DNA from: Arcuatula senhousia | Taxonomy: Eukaryota; Mollusca; Bivalvia; Mytilida; Mytilidae | NCBI GenBank assembly: GCA_963971305.1 | Contig: CAXARO010000943.1 | Location: forward strand, 98,268 to 162,267 | Length of the DNA stretch: 64,000 bases | Direction: 5' to 3' | In this document: one piece after another, positions 22,413 through 36,558 of the stretch | Layout: each line of letters opens with the position of its first letter | How positions within the stretch are numbered: the first letter of the stretch is position 1 | Translations under genes and position numbers: made by a program | The notes under the pieces: generated by a model | What the model saw: only the letters and a program-made list of their open reading frames with translations | Databases searched by the model: none | What the model was told of the DNA's origin: nothing

Positions 22413-24158
22413 GGTAGTACTCCACAATTAATTTATCTAGCTCATTTTTGCATGTGCTCGACGTTGACTATTTTGTCCCGGGTTCTTGTAATCGCTTAAA
22501 CTGCTATTTGCACTTTAAATTAGGTGGTGTTCCAAACCCCGGTCATGTTTAGTCGTGTTTAGTGCCGTATTTGGTTTCTTTGTTGTACTCGTTGCCCCTA
22601 GCAACTCTTAACATTTGTCAAAAATTTGGGGACAAAAATACGCAAAAATCGGGGTTTTGTCCTTTTTTTGAACGTTGCCAGTAGTCGAGCTTTCGGTTCA
22701 GGTGAAACGTAACATGTATGAAATGAAAGCCCGAAAATGGTCCTTTCTTTTAAGACCAAATAAACCTATCCGACTTCGGCTCTTTTTTTCGCTAAAATTG
22801 TTCAAACTTAAAAATCTAAAAATAGCACATTTAAATTTAAGCCCATCCGCTGGTCACCATGCACAGCCGGAAGCGACGCTATATGATCATTGGCATTGAT
22901 TTTTTCGAAATTATTCTTTAAAACAATAACCGTGGATCGTAATTTTTATATAACGGGTCCATATTTTTTATTTGTCTTGTTTTAAGACCAAAACGAATCA
23001 ATATTTTTATTAAACAAAAAAGTTCACAGGGGCCACATACGAAAACAATACTGTGAAAAAATCCTAATTGTGAGTACTACCATAGGTATATAAGAAATGG
23101 TTCTCAACTTCCCCCCTTTCTTTCAATCCGTTGGGGACTAGGGGGATCTAGAAGTGGGATGAGTGGCCTACAATCCCCACCCGGTGGGATATGGGGTAAC
23201 TCTCCGGATCGGATTCGGTAATCGTCCGAAAATGTCATTATATACAATAAACGGGCCTGCATAGGTATATAAGAAATGGTTCTCAACTTCCCCCCTTTCT
23301 TTCAATCCGTTGGGGACTAGGGGGATCTAGAAGTGGGATGAGTGGCCTACAATCCCCACCCGGTGGGATATGGGGTAACTCTCCGGATCGGATTCGGTAA
23401 TCGTCCGAAAATGTCATTATATACAATAAACGGGCCTGCATAGGTATATAAGAAATGGTTCTCAACTTCCCCCCTTTATTTCAATCCGTTGGGGACTAGG
23501 GGGATCTAGAAGTGGGATGAGTGGCCTACAATCCCCACCCGGTGGGATATGGGGTAACTCTCCGGATCGGATTCGGTAATCGTCCGAAAATGTCATTATA
23601 TACAATAAACGGGCCTGCATAGGTATATAAGAAATGGTTCTCAACTTCCCCCCTTTCTTTCAATCCGTTGGTGACTAGGGGGATCTAGAAGTGGGATGAG
23701 TGGCCTACAATCCCCACCCGGTGGGATATGGGGTAACTCTCCGGATCGGATTCGGTAATCGTCCGAAAATGTCATTATATACAATAAACGGGCCTGCATA
23801 GGTATATAAGAAATGGTTCTCAACTTCCCCCCTTTCTTTCAATCCGTTGGGGACTAGGGGGATCTAGAAGTGGGATGAGTGGCCTACAATCCCCACCCGG
23901 TGGGATATGGGGTAACTCTCCGGATCGGATTCGGTAATCGTCCGAAAATGTCATTATATACAATAAACGGGCCTGCATAGGTATATAAGAAATGGTTCTC
24001 AACTTCCCCCCTTTCTTTCAATCCGTTGGGGACTAGGGGGATCTAGAAGTGGGATGAGTGGCCTACAATCCCCACCCGATGGGATATGGGGTAACTCTCC
24101 GGATCGGATTCGGTAATCGTCCGAAAATGTCATTATATACAATAAACGGGCCTGCATA
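22413..24158 (+). repeat. Unit U15: A + B x6
   Basis: A is 22413-23084 and the array 23085-24158. C36A in copy 3 (23478) marks it as a duplicate of U14. However, its A left end is B-type while that of U14 is C-type, as their left neighbours require. Confidence 0.95.
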
Positions 24159-25904
24159 GGTAGTACTCCACAATTAATTTATCTAGCTCATTTTTGCATG
24201 TGCTCGACGTTGACTATTTTGTCCCGGGTTCTTGTAATCGCTTAAACTGCTATTTGCACTTTAAATTAGGTGGTGTTCCAAACCCCGGTCATGTTTAGTC
24301 GTGTTTAGTGCCGTATTTGGTTTCTTTGTTGTACTCGTTGCCCCTAGCAACTCTTAACATTTGTCAAAAATTTGGGGACAAAAATACGCAAAAATCGGGG
24401 TTTTGTCCTTTTTTTGAACGTTGCCAGTAGTCGAGCTTTCGGTTCAGGTGAAACGTAACATGTATGAAATGAAAGCCCGAAAATGGTCCTTTCTTTTAAG
24501 ACCAAATAAACCTATCCGACTTCGGCTCTTTTTTTCGCTAAAATTGTTCAAACTTAAAAATCTAAAAATAGCACATTTAAATTTAAGCCCATCCGCTGGT
24601 CACCATGCACAGCCGGAAGCGACGCTATATGATCATTGGCATTGATTTTTTCGAAATTATTCTTTAAAACAATAACCGTGGATCGTAATTTTTATATAAC
24701 GGGTCCATATTTTTTATTTGTCTTGTTTTAAGACCAAAACGAATCAATATTTTTATTAAACAAAAAAGTTCACAGGGGCCACATACGAAAACAATACTGT
24801 GAAAAAATCCTAATTGTGAGTACTACCATAGGTATATAAGAAATGGTTCTCAACTTCCCCCCTTTCTTTCAATCCGTTGGGGACTAGGGGGATCTAGAAG
24901 TGGGATGAGTGGCCTACAATCCCCACCCGGTGGGATATGGGGTAACTCTCCGGATCGGATTCGGTAATCGTCCGAAAATGTCATTATATACAATAAACGG
25001 GCCTGCATAGGTATATAAGAAATGGTTCTCAACTTCCCCCCTTTCTTTCAATCCGTTGGGGACTAGGGGGATCTAGAAGTGGGATGAGTGGCCTACAATC
25101 CCCACCCGGTGGGATATGGGGTAACTCTCCGGATCGGATTCGGTAATCGTCCGAAAATGTCATTATATACAATAAACGGGCCTGCATAGGTATATAAGAA
25201 ATGGTTCTCAACTTCCCCCCTTTCTTTCAATCCGTTGGGGACTAGGGGGATCTAGAAGTGGGATGAGTGGCCTACAATCCCCACCCGGTGGGATATGGGG
25301 TAACTCTCCGGATCGGATTCGGTAATCGTCCGAAAATGTCATTATATACAATAAACGGGCCTGCATAGGTATATAAGAAATGGTTCTCAACTTCCCCCCT
25401 TTCTTTCAATCCGTTGGTGACTAGGGGGATCTAGAAGTGGGATGAGTGGCCTACAATCCCCACCCGGTGGGATATGGGGTAACTCTCCGGATCGGATTCG
25501 GTAATCGTCCGAAAATGTCATTATATACAATAAACGGGCCTGCATAGGTATATAAGAAATGGTTCTCAACTTCCCCCCTTTCTTTCAATCCGTTGGGGAC
25601 TAGGGGGATCTAGAAGTGGGATGAGTGGCCTACAATCCCCACCCGGTGGGATATGGGGTAACTCTCCGGATCGGATTCGGTAATCGTCCGAAAATGTCAT
25701 TATATACAATAAACGGGCCTGCATAGGTATATAAGAAATGGTTCTCAACTTCCCCCCTTTCTTTCAATCCGTTGGGGACTAGGGGGATCTAGAAGTGGGA
25801 TGAGTGGCCTACAATCCCCACCCGATGGGATATGGGGTAACTCTCCGGATCGGATTCGGTAATCGTCCGAAAATGTCATTATATACAATAAACGGGCCTG
25901 CATA
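24159..25904 (+). repeat. Unit U16: A + B x6
   Basis: A is 24159-24830 and the array 24831-25904. G51T in copy 4, G100A in copy 6, otherwise canonical. Confidence 0.95.
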
Positions 25905-27650
25905 GGTAGTACTCCACAATTAATTTATCTAGCTCATTTTTGCATGTGCTCGACGTTGACTATTTTGTCCCGGGTTCTTGTAATCGCTTAAACTGCTATT
26001 TGCACTTTAAATTAGGTGGTGTTCCAAACCCCGGTCATGTTTAGTCGTGTTTAGTGCCGTATTTGGTTTCTTTGTTGTACTCGTTGCCCCTAGCAACTCT
26101 TAACATTTGTCAAAAATTTGGGGACAAAAATACGCAAAAATCGGGGTTTTGTCCTTTTTTTGAACGTTGCCAGTAGTCGAGCTTTCGGTTCAGGTGAAAC
26201 GTAACATGTATGAAATGAAAGCCCGAAAATGGTCCTTTCTTTTAAGACCAAATAAACCTATCCGACTTCGGCTCTTTTTTTCGCTAAAATTGTTCAAACT
26301 TAAAAATCTAAAAATAGCACATTTAAATTTAAGCCCATCCGCTGGTCACCATGCACAGCCGGAAGCGACGCTATATGATCATTGGCATTGATTTTTTCGA
26401 AATTATTCTTTAAAACAATAACCGTGGATCGTAATTTTTATATAACGGGTCCATATTTTTTATTTGTCTTGTTTTAAGACCAAAACGAATCAATATTTTT
26501 ATTAAACAAAAAAGTTCACAGGGGCCACATACGAAAACAATACTGTGAAAAAATCCTAATTGTGAGTACTACCATAGGTATATAAGAAATGGTTCTCAAC
26601 TTCCCCCCTTTCTTTCAATCCGTTGGGGACTAGGGGGATCTAGAAGTGGGATGAGTGGCCTACAATCCCCACCCGGTGGGATATGGGGTAACTCTCCGGA
26701 TCGGATTCGGTAATCGTCCGAAAATGTCATTATATACAATAAACGGGCCTGCATAGGTATATAAGAAATGGTTCTCAACTTCCCCCCTTTCTTTCAATCC
26801 GTTGGGGACTAGGGGGATCTAGAAGTGGGATGAGTGGCCTACAATCCCCACCCGGTGGGATATGGGGTAACTCTCCGGATCGGATTCGGTAATCGTCCGA
26901 AAATGTCATTATATACAATAAACGGGCCTGCATAGGTATATAAGAAATGGTTCTCAACTTCCCCCCTTTCTTTCAATCCGTTGGTGACTAGGGGGATCTA
27001 GAAGTGGGATGAGTGGCCTACAATCCCCACCCGGTGGGATATGGGGTAACTCTCCGGATCGGATTCGGTAATCGTCCGAAAATGTCATTATATACAATAA
27101 ACGGGCCTGCATAGGTATATAAGAAATGGTTCTCAACTTCCCCCCTTTCTTTCAATCCGTTGGGGACTAGGGGGATCTAGAAGTGGGATGAGTGGCCTAC
27201 AATCCCCACCCGGTGGGATATGGGGTAACTCTCCGGATCGGATTCGGTAATCGTCCGAAAATGTCATTATATACAATAAACGGGCCTGCATAGGTATATA
27301 AGAAATGGTTCTCAACTTCCCCCCTTTCTTTCAATCCGTTGGGGACTAGGGGGATCTAGAAGTGGGATGAGTGGCCTACAATCCCCACCCGGTGGGATAT
27401 GGGGTAACTCTCCGGATCGGATTCGGTAATCGTCCGAAAATGTCATTATATACAATAAACGGGCCTGCATAGGTATATAAGAAATGGTTCTCAACTTCCC
27501 CCCTTTCTTTCAATCCGTTGGGGACTAGGGGGATCTAGAAGTGGGATGAGTGGCCTACAATCCCCACCCGATGGGATATGGGGTAACTCTCCGGATCGGA
27601 TTCGGTAATCGTCCGAAAATGTCATTATATACAATAAACGGGCCTGCATA
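25905..27650 (+). repeat. Unit U17: A + B x6
   Basis: A is 25905-26576 and the array 26577-27650. G51T is in copy 3 instead of copy 4, a one-monomer shift in register with unchanged total length. Copy 6 has G100A. Confidence 0.95.
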
Positions 27651-29396
27651 GGTAGTACTCCACAATTAATTTATCTAGCTCATTTTTGCATGTGCTCGAC
27701 GTTGACTATTTTGTCCCGGGTTCTTGTAATCGCTTAAACTGCTATTTGCACTTTAAATTAGGTGGTGTTCCAAACCCCGGTCATGTTTAGTCGTGTTTAG
27801 TGCCGTATTTGGTTTCTTTGTTGTACTCGTTGCCCCTAGCAACTCTTAACATTTGTCAAAAATTTGGGGACAAAAATACGCAAAAATCGGGGTTTTGTCC
27901 TTTTTTTGAACGTTGCCAGTAGTCGAGCTTTCGGTTCAGGTGAAACGTAACATGTATGAAATGAAAGCCCGAAAATGGTCCTTTCTTTTAAGACCAAATA
28001 AACCTATCCGACTTCGGCTCTTTTTTTCGCTAAAATTGTTCAAACTTAAAAATCTAAAAATAGCACATTTAAATTTAAGCCCATCCGCTGGTCACCATGC
28101 ACAGCCGGAAGCGACGCTATATGATCATTGGCATTGATTTTTTCGAAATTATTCTTTAAAACAATAACCGTGGATCGTAATTTTTATATAACGGGTCCAT
28201 ATTTTTTATTTGTCTTGTTTTAAGACCAAAACGAATCAATATTTTTATTAAACAAAAAAGTTCACAGGGGCCACATACGAAAACAATACTGTGAAAAAAT
28301 CCTAATTGTGAGTACTACCATAGGTATATAAGAAATGGTTCTCAACTTCCCCCCTTTCTTTCAATCCGTTGGGGACTAGGGGGATCTAGAAGTGGGATGA
28401 GTGGCCTACAATCCCCACCCGGTGGGATATGGGGTAACTCTCCGGATCGGATTCGGTAATCGTCCGAAAATGTCATTATATACAATAAACGGGCCTGCAT
28501 AGGTATATAAGAAATGGTTCTCAACTTCCCCCCTTTCTTTCAATCCGTTGGGGACTAGGGGGATCTAGAAGTGGGATGAGTGGCCTACAATCCCCACCCG
28601 GTGGGATATGGGGTAACTCTCCGGATCGGATTCGGTAATCGTCCGAAAATGTCATTATATACAATAAACGGGCCTGCATAGGTATATAAGAAATGGTTCT
28701 CAACTTCCCCCCTTTCTTTCAATCCGTTGGGGACTAGGGGGATCTAGAAGTGGGATGAGTGGCCTACAATCCCCACCCGGTGGGATATGGGGTAACTCTC
28801 CGGATCGGATTCGGTAATCGTCCGAAAATGTCATTATATACAATAAACGGGCCTGCATAGGTATATAAGAAATGGTTCTCAACTTCCCCCCTTTCTTTCA
28901 ATCCGTTGGTGACTAGGGGGATCTAGAAGTGGGATGAGTGGCCTACAATCCCCACCCGGTGGGATATGGGGTAACTCTCCGGATCGGATTCGGTAATCGT
29001 CCGAAAATGTCATTATATACAATAAACGGGCCTGCATAGGTATATAAGAAATGGTTCTCAACTTCCCCCCTTTCTTTCAATCCGTTGGGGACTAGGGGGA
29101 TCTAGAAGTGGGATGAGTGGCCTACAATCCCCACCCGGTGGGATATGGGGTAACTCTCCGGATCGGATTCGGTAATCGTCCGAAAATGTCATTATATACA
29201 ATAAACGGGCCTGCATAGGTATATAAGAAATGGTTCTCAACTTCCCCCCTTTCTTTCAATCCGTTGGGGACTAGGGGGATCTAGAAGTGGGATGAGTGGC
29301 CTACAATCCCCACCCGATGGGATATGGGGTAACTCTCCGGATCGGATTCGGTAATCGTCCGAAAATGTCATTATATACAATAAACGGGCCTGCATA
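27651..29396 (+). repeat. Unit U18: A + B x6
   Basis: A is 27651-28322 and the array 28323-29396. G51T in copy 4, G100A in copy 6. Confidence 0.95.
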
Positions 29397-31321
29397 GGTA
29401 GTACTCCACAATTAATTTATCTAGCTCATTTTTGCATGTGCTCGACGTTGACTATTTTGTCCCGGGTTCTTGTAATCGCTTAAACTGCTATTTGCACTTT
29501 AAATTAGGTGGTGTTCCAAACCCCGGTCATGTTTAGTCGTGTTTAGTGCCGTATTTGGTTTCTTTGTTGTACTCGTTGCCCCTAGCAACTCTTAACATTT
29601 GTCAAAAATTTGGGGACAAAAATACGCAAAAATCGGGGTTTTGTCCTTTTTTTGAACGTTGCCAGTAGTCGAGCTTTCGGTTCAGGTGAAACGTAACATG
29701 TATGAAATGAAAGCCCGAAAATGGTCCTTTCTTTTAAGACCAAATAAACCTATCCGACTTCGGCTCTTTTTTTCGCTAAAATTGTTCAAACTTAAAAATC
29801 TAAAAATAGCACATTTAAATTTAAGCCCATCCGCTGGTCACCATGCACAGCCGGAAGCGACGCTATATGATCATTGGCATTGATTTTTTCGAAATTATTC
29901 TTTAAAACAATAACCGTGGATCGTAATTTTTATATAACGGGTCCATATTTTTTATTTGTCTTGTTTTAAGACCAAAACGAATCAATATTTTTATTAAACA
30001 AAAAAGTTCACAGGGGCCACATACGAAAACAATACTGTGAAAAAATCCTAATTATGAGTACTACCATAGGTATATAAGAAATGGTTCTCAACTTCCCCCC
30101 TTTCTTTCAATCCGTTGGGGACTAGGGGGATCTAGAAGTGGGATGAGTGGCCTACAATCCCCACCCGGTGGGATATGGGGTAACTCTCCGGATCGGATTC
30201 GGTAATCGTCCGAAAATGTCATTATATACAATAAACGGGCCTGCATAGGTATATAAGAAATGGTTCTCAACTTCCCCCCTTTCTTTCAATCCGTTGGGGA
30301 CTAGGGGGATCTAGAAGTGGGATGAGTGGCCTACAATCCCCACCCGGTGGGATATGGGGTAACTCTCCGGATCGGATTCGGTAATCGTCCGAAAATGTCA
30401 TTATATACAATAAACGGGCCTGCATAGGTATATAAGAAATGGTTCTCAACTTCCCCCCTTTCTTTCAATCCGTTGGGGACTAGGGGGATCTAGAAGTGGG
30501 ATGAGTGGCCTACAATCCCCACCCGGTGGGATATGGGGTAACTCTCCGGATCGGATTCGGTAATCGTCCGAAAATGTCATTATATACAATAAACGGGCCT
30601 GCATAGGTATATAAGAAATGGTTCTCAACTTCCCCCCTTTCTTTCAATCCGTTGGTGACTAGGGGGATCTAGAAGTGGGATGAGTGGCCTACAATCCCCA
30701 CCCGGTGGGATATGGGGTAACTCTCCGGATCGGATTCGGTAATCGTCCGAAAATGTCATTATATACAATAAACGGGCCTGCATAGGTATATAAGAAATGG
30801 TTCTCAACTTCCCCCCTTTCTTTCAATCCGTTGGGGACTAGGGGGATCTAGAAGTGGGATGAGTGGCCTACAATCCCCACCCGGTGGGATATGGGGTAAC
30901 TCTCCGGATCGGATTCGGTAATCGTCCGAAAATGTCATTATATACAATAAACGGGCCTGCATAGGTATATAAGAAATGGTTCTCAACTTCCCCCCTTTCT
31001 TTCAATCCGTTGGGGACTAGGGGGATCTAGAAGTGGGATGAGTGGCCTACAATCCCCACCCGGTGGGATATGGGGTAACTCTCCGGATCGGATTCGGTAA
31101 TCGTCCGAAAATGTCATTATATACAATAAACGGGCCTGCATAGGTATATAAGAAATGGTTCTCAACTTCCCCCCTTTCTTTCAATCCGTTGGGGACTAGG
31201 GGGATCTAGAAGTGGGATGAGTGGCCTACAATCCCCACCCGATGGGATATGGGGTAACTCTCCGGATCGGATTCGGTAATCGTCCGAAAATGTCATTATA
31301 TACAATAAACGGGCCTGCATA
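29397..31321 (+). repeat. Unit U19: A + B x7
   Basis: A is 29397-30068 with ATTATGAG at its right end, and the array is 30069-31321. G51T in copy 4, G100A in copy 7; the extra monomer lies between them. Confidence 0.95.
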
Positions 31322-33246
31322 GGTAGTACTCCACAATTAATTTATCTAGCTCATTTTTGCATGTGCTCGACGTTGACTATTTTGTCCCGGGTTCTTGTAA
31401 TCGCTTAAACTGCTATTTGCACTTTAAATTAGGTGGTGTTCCAAACCCCGGTCATGTTTAGTCGTGTTTAGTGCCGTATTTGGTTTCTTTGTTGTACTCG
31501 TTGCCCCTAGCAACTCTTAACATTTGTCAAAAATTTGGGGACAAAAATACGCAAAAATCGGGGTTTTGTCCTTTTTTTGAACGTTGCCAGTAGTCGAGCT
31601 TTCGGTTCAGGTGAAACGTAACATGTATGAAATGAAAGCCCGAAAATGGTCCTTTCTTTTAAGACCAAATAAACCTATCCGACTTCGGCTCTTTTTTTCG
31701 CTAAAATTGTTCAAACTTAAAAATCTAAAAATAGCACATTTAAATTTAAGCCCATCCGCTGGTCACCATGCACAGCCGGAAGCGACGCTATATGATCATT
31801 GGCATTGATTTTTTCGAAATTATTCTTTAAAACAATAACCGTGGATCGTAATTTTTATATAACGGGTCCATATTTTTTATTTGTCTTGTTTTAAGACCAA
31901 AACGAATCAATATTTTTATTAAACAAAAAAGTTCACAGGGGCCACATACGAAAACAATACTGTGAAAAAATCCTAATTATGAGTACTACCATAGGTATAT
32001 AAGAAATGGTTCTCAACTTCCCCCCTTTCTTTCAATCCGTTGGGGACTAGGGGGATCTAGAAGTGGGATGAGTGGCCTACAATCCCCACCCGGTGGGATA
32101 TGGGGTAACTCTCCGGATCGGATTCGGTAATCGTCCGAAAATGTCATTATATACAATAAACGGGCCTGCATAGGTATATAAGAAATGGTTCTCAACTTCC
32201 CCCCTTTCTTTCAATCCGTTGGGGACTAGGGGGATCTAGAAGTGGGATGAGTGGCCTACAATCCCCACCCGGTGGGATATGGGGTAACTCTCCGGATCGG
32301 ATTCGGTAATCGTCCGAAAATGTCATTATATACAATAAACGGGCCTGCATAGGTATATAAGAAATGGTTCTCAACTTCCCCCCTTTCTTTCAATCCGTTG
32401 GGGACTAGGGGGATCTAGAAGTGGGATGAGTGGCCTACAATCCCCACCCGGTGGGATATGGGGTAACTCTCCGGATCGGATTCGGTAATCGTCCGAAAAT
32501 GTCATTATATACAATAAACGGGCCTGCATAGGTATATAAGAAATGGTTCTCAACTTCCCCCCTTTCTTTCAATCCGTTGGTGACTAGGGGGATCTAGAAG
32601 TGGGATGAGTGGCCTACAATCCCCACCCGGTGGGATATGGGGTAACTCTCCGGATCGGATTCGGTAATCGTCCGAAAATGTCATTATATACAATAAACGG
32701 GCCTGCATAGGTATATAAGAAATGGTTCTCAACTTCCCCCCTTTCTTTCAATCCGTTGGGGACTAGGGGGATCTAGAAGTGGGATGAGTGGCCTACAATC
32801 CCCACCCGGTGGGATATGGGGTAACTCTCCGGATCGGATTCGGTAATCGTCCGAAAATGTCATTATATACAATAAACGGGCCTGCATAGGTATATAAGAA
32901 ATGGTTCTCAACTTCCCCCCTTTCTTTCAATCCGTTGGTGACTAGGGGGATCTAGAAGTGGGATGAGTGGCCTACAATCCCCACCCGGTGGGATATGGGG
33001 TAACTCTCCGGATCGGATTCGGTAATCGTCCGAAAATGTCATTATATACAATAAACGGGCCTGCATAGGTATATAAGAAATGGTTCTCAACTTCCCCCCT
33101 TTCTTTCAATCCGTTGGGGACTAGGGGGATCTAGAAGTGGGATGAGTGGCCTACAATCCCCACCCGATGGGATATGGGGTAACTCTCCGGATCGGATTCG
33201 GTAATCGTCCGAAAATGTCATTATATACAATAAACGGGCCTGCATA
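31322..33246 (+). repeat. Unit U20: A + B x7
   Basis: A is 31322-31993 with ATTATGAG, and the array is 31994-33246. G51T occurs in copies 4 and 6, and G100A in copy 7. Confidence 0.95.
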
Positions 33247-35350
33247 GGTAGTACTCCACAATTAATTTATCTAGCTCATTTTTGCATGTGCTCGACGTTG
33301 ACTATTTTGTCCCGGGTTCTTGTAATCGCTTAAACTGCTATTTGCACTTTAAATTAGGTGGTGTTCCAAACCCCGGTCATGTTTAGTCGTGTTTAGTGCC
33401 GTATTTGGTTTCTTTGTTGTACTCGTTGCCCCTAGCAACTCTTAACATTTGTCAAAAATTTGGGGACAAAAATACGCAAAAATCGGGGTTTTGTCCTTTT
33501 TTTGAACGTTGCCAGTAGTCGAGCTTTCGGTTCAGGTGAAACGTAACATGTATGAAATGAAAGCCCGAAAATGGTCCTTTCTTTTAAGACCAAATAAACC
33601 TATCCGACTTCGGCTCTTTTTTTCGCTAAAATTGTTCAAACTTAAAAATCTAAAAATAGCACATTTAAATTTAAGCCCATCCGCTGGTCACCATGCACAG
33701 CCGGAAGCGACGCTATATGATCATTGGCATTGATTTTTTCGAAATTATTCTTTAAAACAATAACCGTGGATCGTAATTTTTATATAACGGGTCCATATTT
33801 TTTATTTGTCTTGTTTTAAGACCAAAACGAATCAATATTTTTATTAAACAAAAAAGTTCACAGGGGCCACATACGAAAACAATACTGTGAAAAAATCCTA
33901 ATTGTGAGTACTACCATAGGTATATAAGAAATGGTTCTCAACTTCCCCCCTTTCTTTCAATCCGTTGGTGACTAGGGGGATCTAGAAGTGGGATGAGTGG
34001 CCTACAATCCCCACCCGGTGGGATATGGGGTAACTCTCCGGATCGGATTCGGTAATCGTCCGAAAATGTCATTATATACAATAAACGGGCCTGCATAGGT
34101 ATATAAGAAATGGTTCTCAACTTCCCCCCTTTCTTTCAATCCGTTGGGGACTAGGGGGATCTAGAAGTGGGATGAGTGGCCTACAATCCCCACCCGGTGG
34201 GATATGGGGTAACTCTCCGGATCGGATTCGGTAATCGTCCGAAAATGTCATTATATACAATAAACGGGCCTGCATAGGTATATAAGAAATGGTTCTCAAC
34301 TTCCCCCCTTTCTTTCAATCCGTTGGGGACTAGGGGGATCTAGAAGTGGGATGAGTGGCCTACAATCCCCACCCGGTGGGATATGGGGTAACTCTCCGGA
34401 TCGGATTCGGTAATCGTCCGAAAATGTCATTATATACAATAAACGGGCCTGCATAGGTATATAAGAAATGGTTCTCAACTTCCCCCCTTTCTTTCAATCC
34501 GTTGGGGACTAGGGGGATCTAGAAGTGGGATGAGTGGCCTACAATCCCCACCCGGTGGGATATGGGGTAACTCTCCGGATCGGATTCGGTAATCGTCCGA
34601 AAATGTCATTATATACAATAAACGGGCCTGCATAGGTATATAAGAAATGGTTCTCAACTTCCCCCCTTTCTTTCAATCCGTTGGTGACTAGGGGGATCTA
34701 GAAGTGGGATGAGTGGCCTACAATCCCCACCCGGTGGGATATGGGGTAACTCTCCGGATCGGATTCGGTAATCGTCCGAAAATGTCATTATATACAATAA
34801 ACGGGCCTGCATAGGTATATAAGAAATGGTTCTCAACTTCCCCCCTTTCTTTCAATCCGTTGGGGACTAGAGGGATCTAGAAGTGGGATGAGTGGCCTAC
34901 AATCCCCACCCGGTGGGATATGGGGTAACTCTCCGGATCGGATTCGGTAATCGTCCGAAAATGTCATTATATACAATAAACGGGCCTGCATAGGTATATA
35001 AGAAATGGTTCTCAACTTCCCCCCTTTCTTTCAATCCGTTGGTGACTAGGGGGATCTAGAAGTGGGATGAGTGGCCTACAATCCCCACCCGGTGGGATAT
35101 GGGGTAACTCTCCGGATCGGATTCGGTAATCGTCCGAAAATGTCATTATATACAATAAACGGGCCTGCATAGGTATATAAGAAATGGTTCTCAACTTCCC
35201 CCCTTTCTTTCAATCCGTTGGGGACTAGGGGGATCTAGAAGTGGGATGAGTGGCCTACAATCCCCACCCGATGGGATATGGGGTAACTCTCCGGATCGGA
35301 TTCGGTAATCGTCCGAAAATGTCATTATATACAATAAACGGGCCTGCATA
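33247..35350 (+). repeat. Unit U21: A + B x8
   Basis: A is 33247-33918 and the array 33919-35350. G51T occurs in copies 1, 5 and 7, G58A in copy 6 (34871) and G100A in copy 8. The register matches U23. Confidence 0.95.
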
Positions 35351-36558
35351 GGTAGTACTCCACAATTAATTTATCTAGCTCATTTTTGCATGTGCTCGAC
35401 GTTGACTATTTTGTCCCGGGTTCTTGTAATCGCTTAAACTGCTATTTGCACTTTAAATTAGGTGGTGTTCCAAACCCCGGTCATGTTTAGTCGTGTTTAG
35501 TGCCGTATTTGGTTTCTTTGTTGTACTCGTTGCCCCTAGCAACTCTTAACATTTGTCAAAAATTTGGGGACAAAAATACGCAAAAATCGGGGTTTTGTCC
35601 TTTTTTGAACGTTGCCAGTAGTCGAGCTTTCGGTTCAGGTGAAACGTAACATGTATGAAATGAAAGCCCGAAAATGGTCCTTTCTTTTAAGACCAAATAA
35701 ACCTATCCGACTTCGGCTCTTTTTTTCGCTAAAATTGTTCAAACTTAAAAATCTAAAAATAGCACATTTAAATTTAAGCCCATCCGCTGGTCACCATGCA
35801 CAGCCGGAAGCGACGCTATATGATCATTGGCATTGATTTTTTCGAAATTATTCTTTAAAACAATAACCGTGGATCGTAATTTTTATATAACGGGTCCATA
35901 TTTTTTATTTGTCTTGTTTTAAGACCAAAACGAATCAATATTTTTATTAAACAAAAAAGTTCACAGGGGCCACATACGAAAACAATACTGTGAAAAAATC
36001 CTAATTGTGAGTACTACCATAGGTATATAAGAAATGGTTCTCAACTTCCCCCCTTTCTTTCAATCCGTTGGTGACTAGGGGGATCTAGAAGTGGGATGAG
36101 TGGCCTACAATCCCCACCCGGTGGGATATGGGGTAACTCTCCGGATCGGATTCGGTAATCGTCCGAAAATGTCATTATATACAATAAACGGGCCTGCATA
36201 GGTATATAAGAAATGGTTCTCAACTTCCCCCCTTTCTTTCAATCCGTTGGGGACTAGGGGGATCTAGAAGTGGGATGAGTGGCCTACAATCCCCACCCGG
36301 TGGGATATGGGGTAACTCTCCGGATCGGATTCGGTAATCGTCCGAAAATGTCATTATATACAATAAACGGGCCTGCATAGGTATATAAGAAATGGTTCTC
36401 AACTTCCCCCCTTTCTTTCAATCCGTTGGGGACTAGGGGGATCTAGAAGTGGGATGAGTGGCCTACAATCCCCACCCGATGGGATATGGGGTAACTCTCC
36501 GGATCGGATTCGGTAATCGTCCGAAAATGTCATTATATACAATAAACGGGCCTGCATA
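35351..36558 (+). repeat. Unit U22: A (1-bp deletion) + B x3
   Basis: A is 35351-36021, 671 bp, because the T run near 35600 has six Ts instead of seven. The array is 36022-36558 with G51T in copy 1 and G100A in copy 3. It fits a contraction of a U21/U23-like eight-copy array. Confidence 0.95.
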
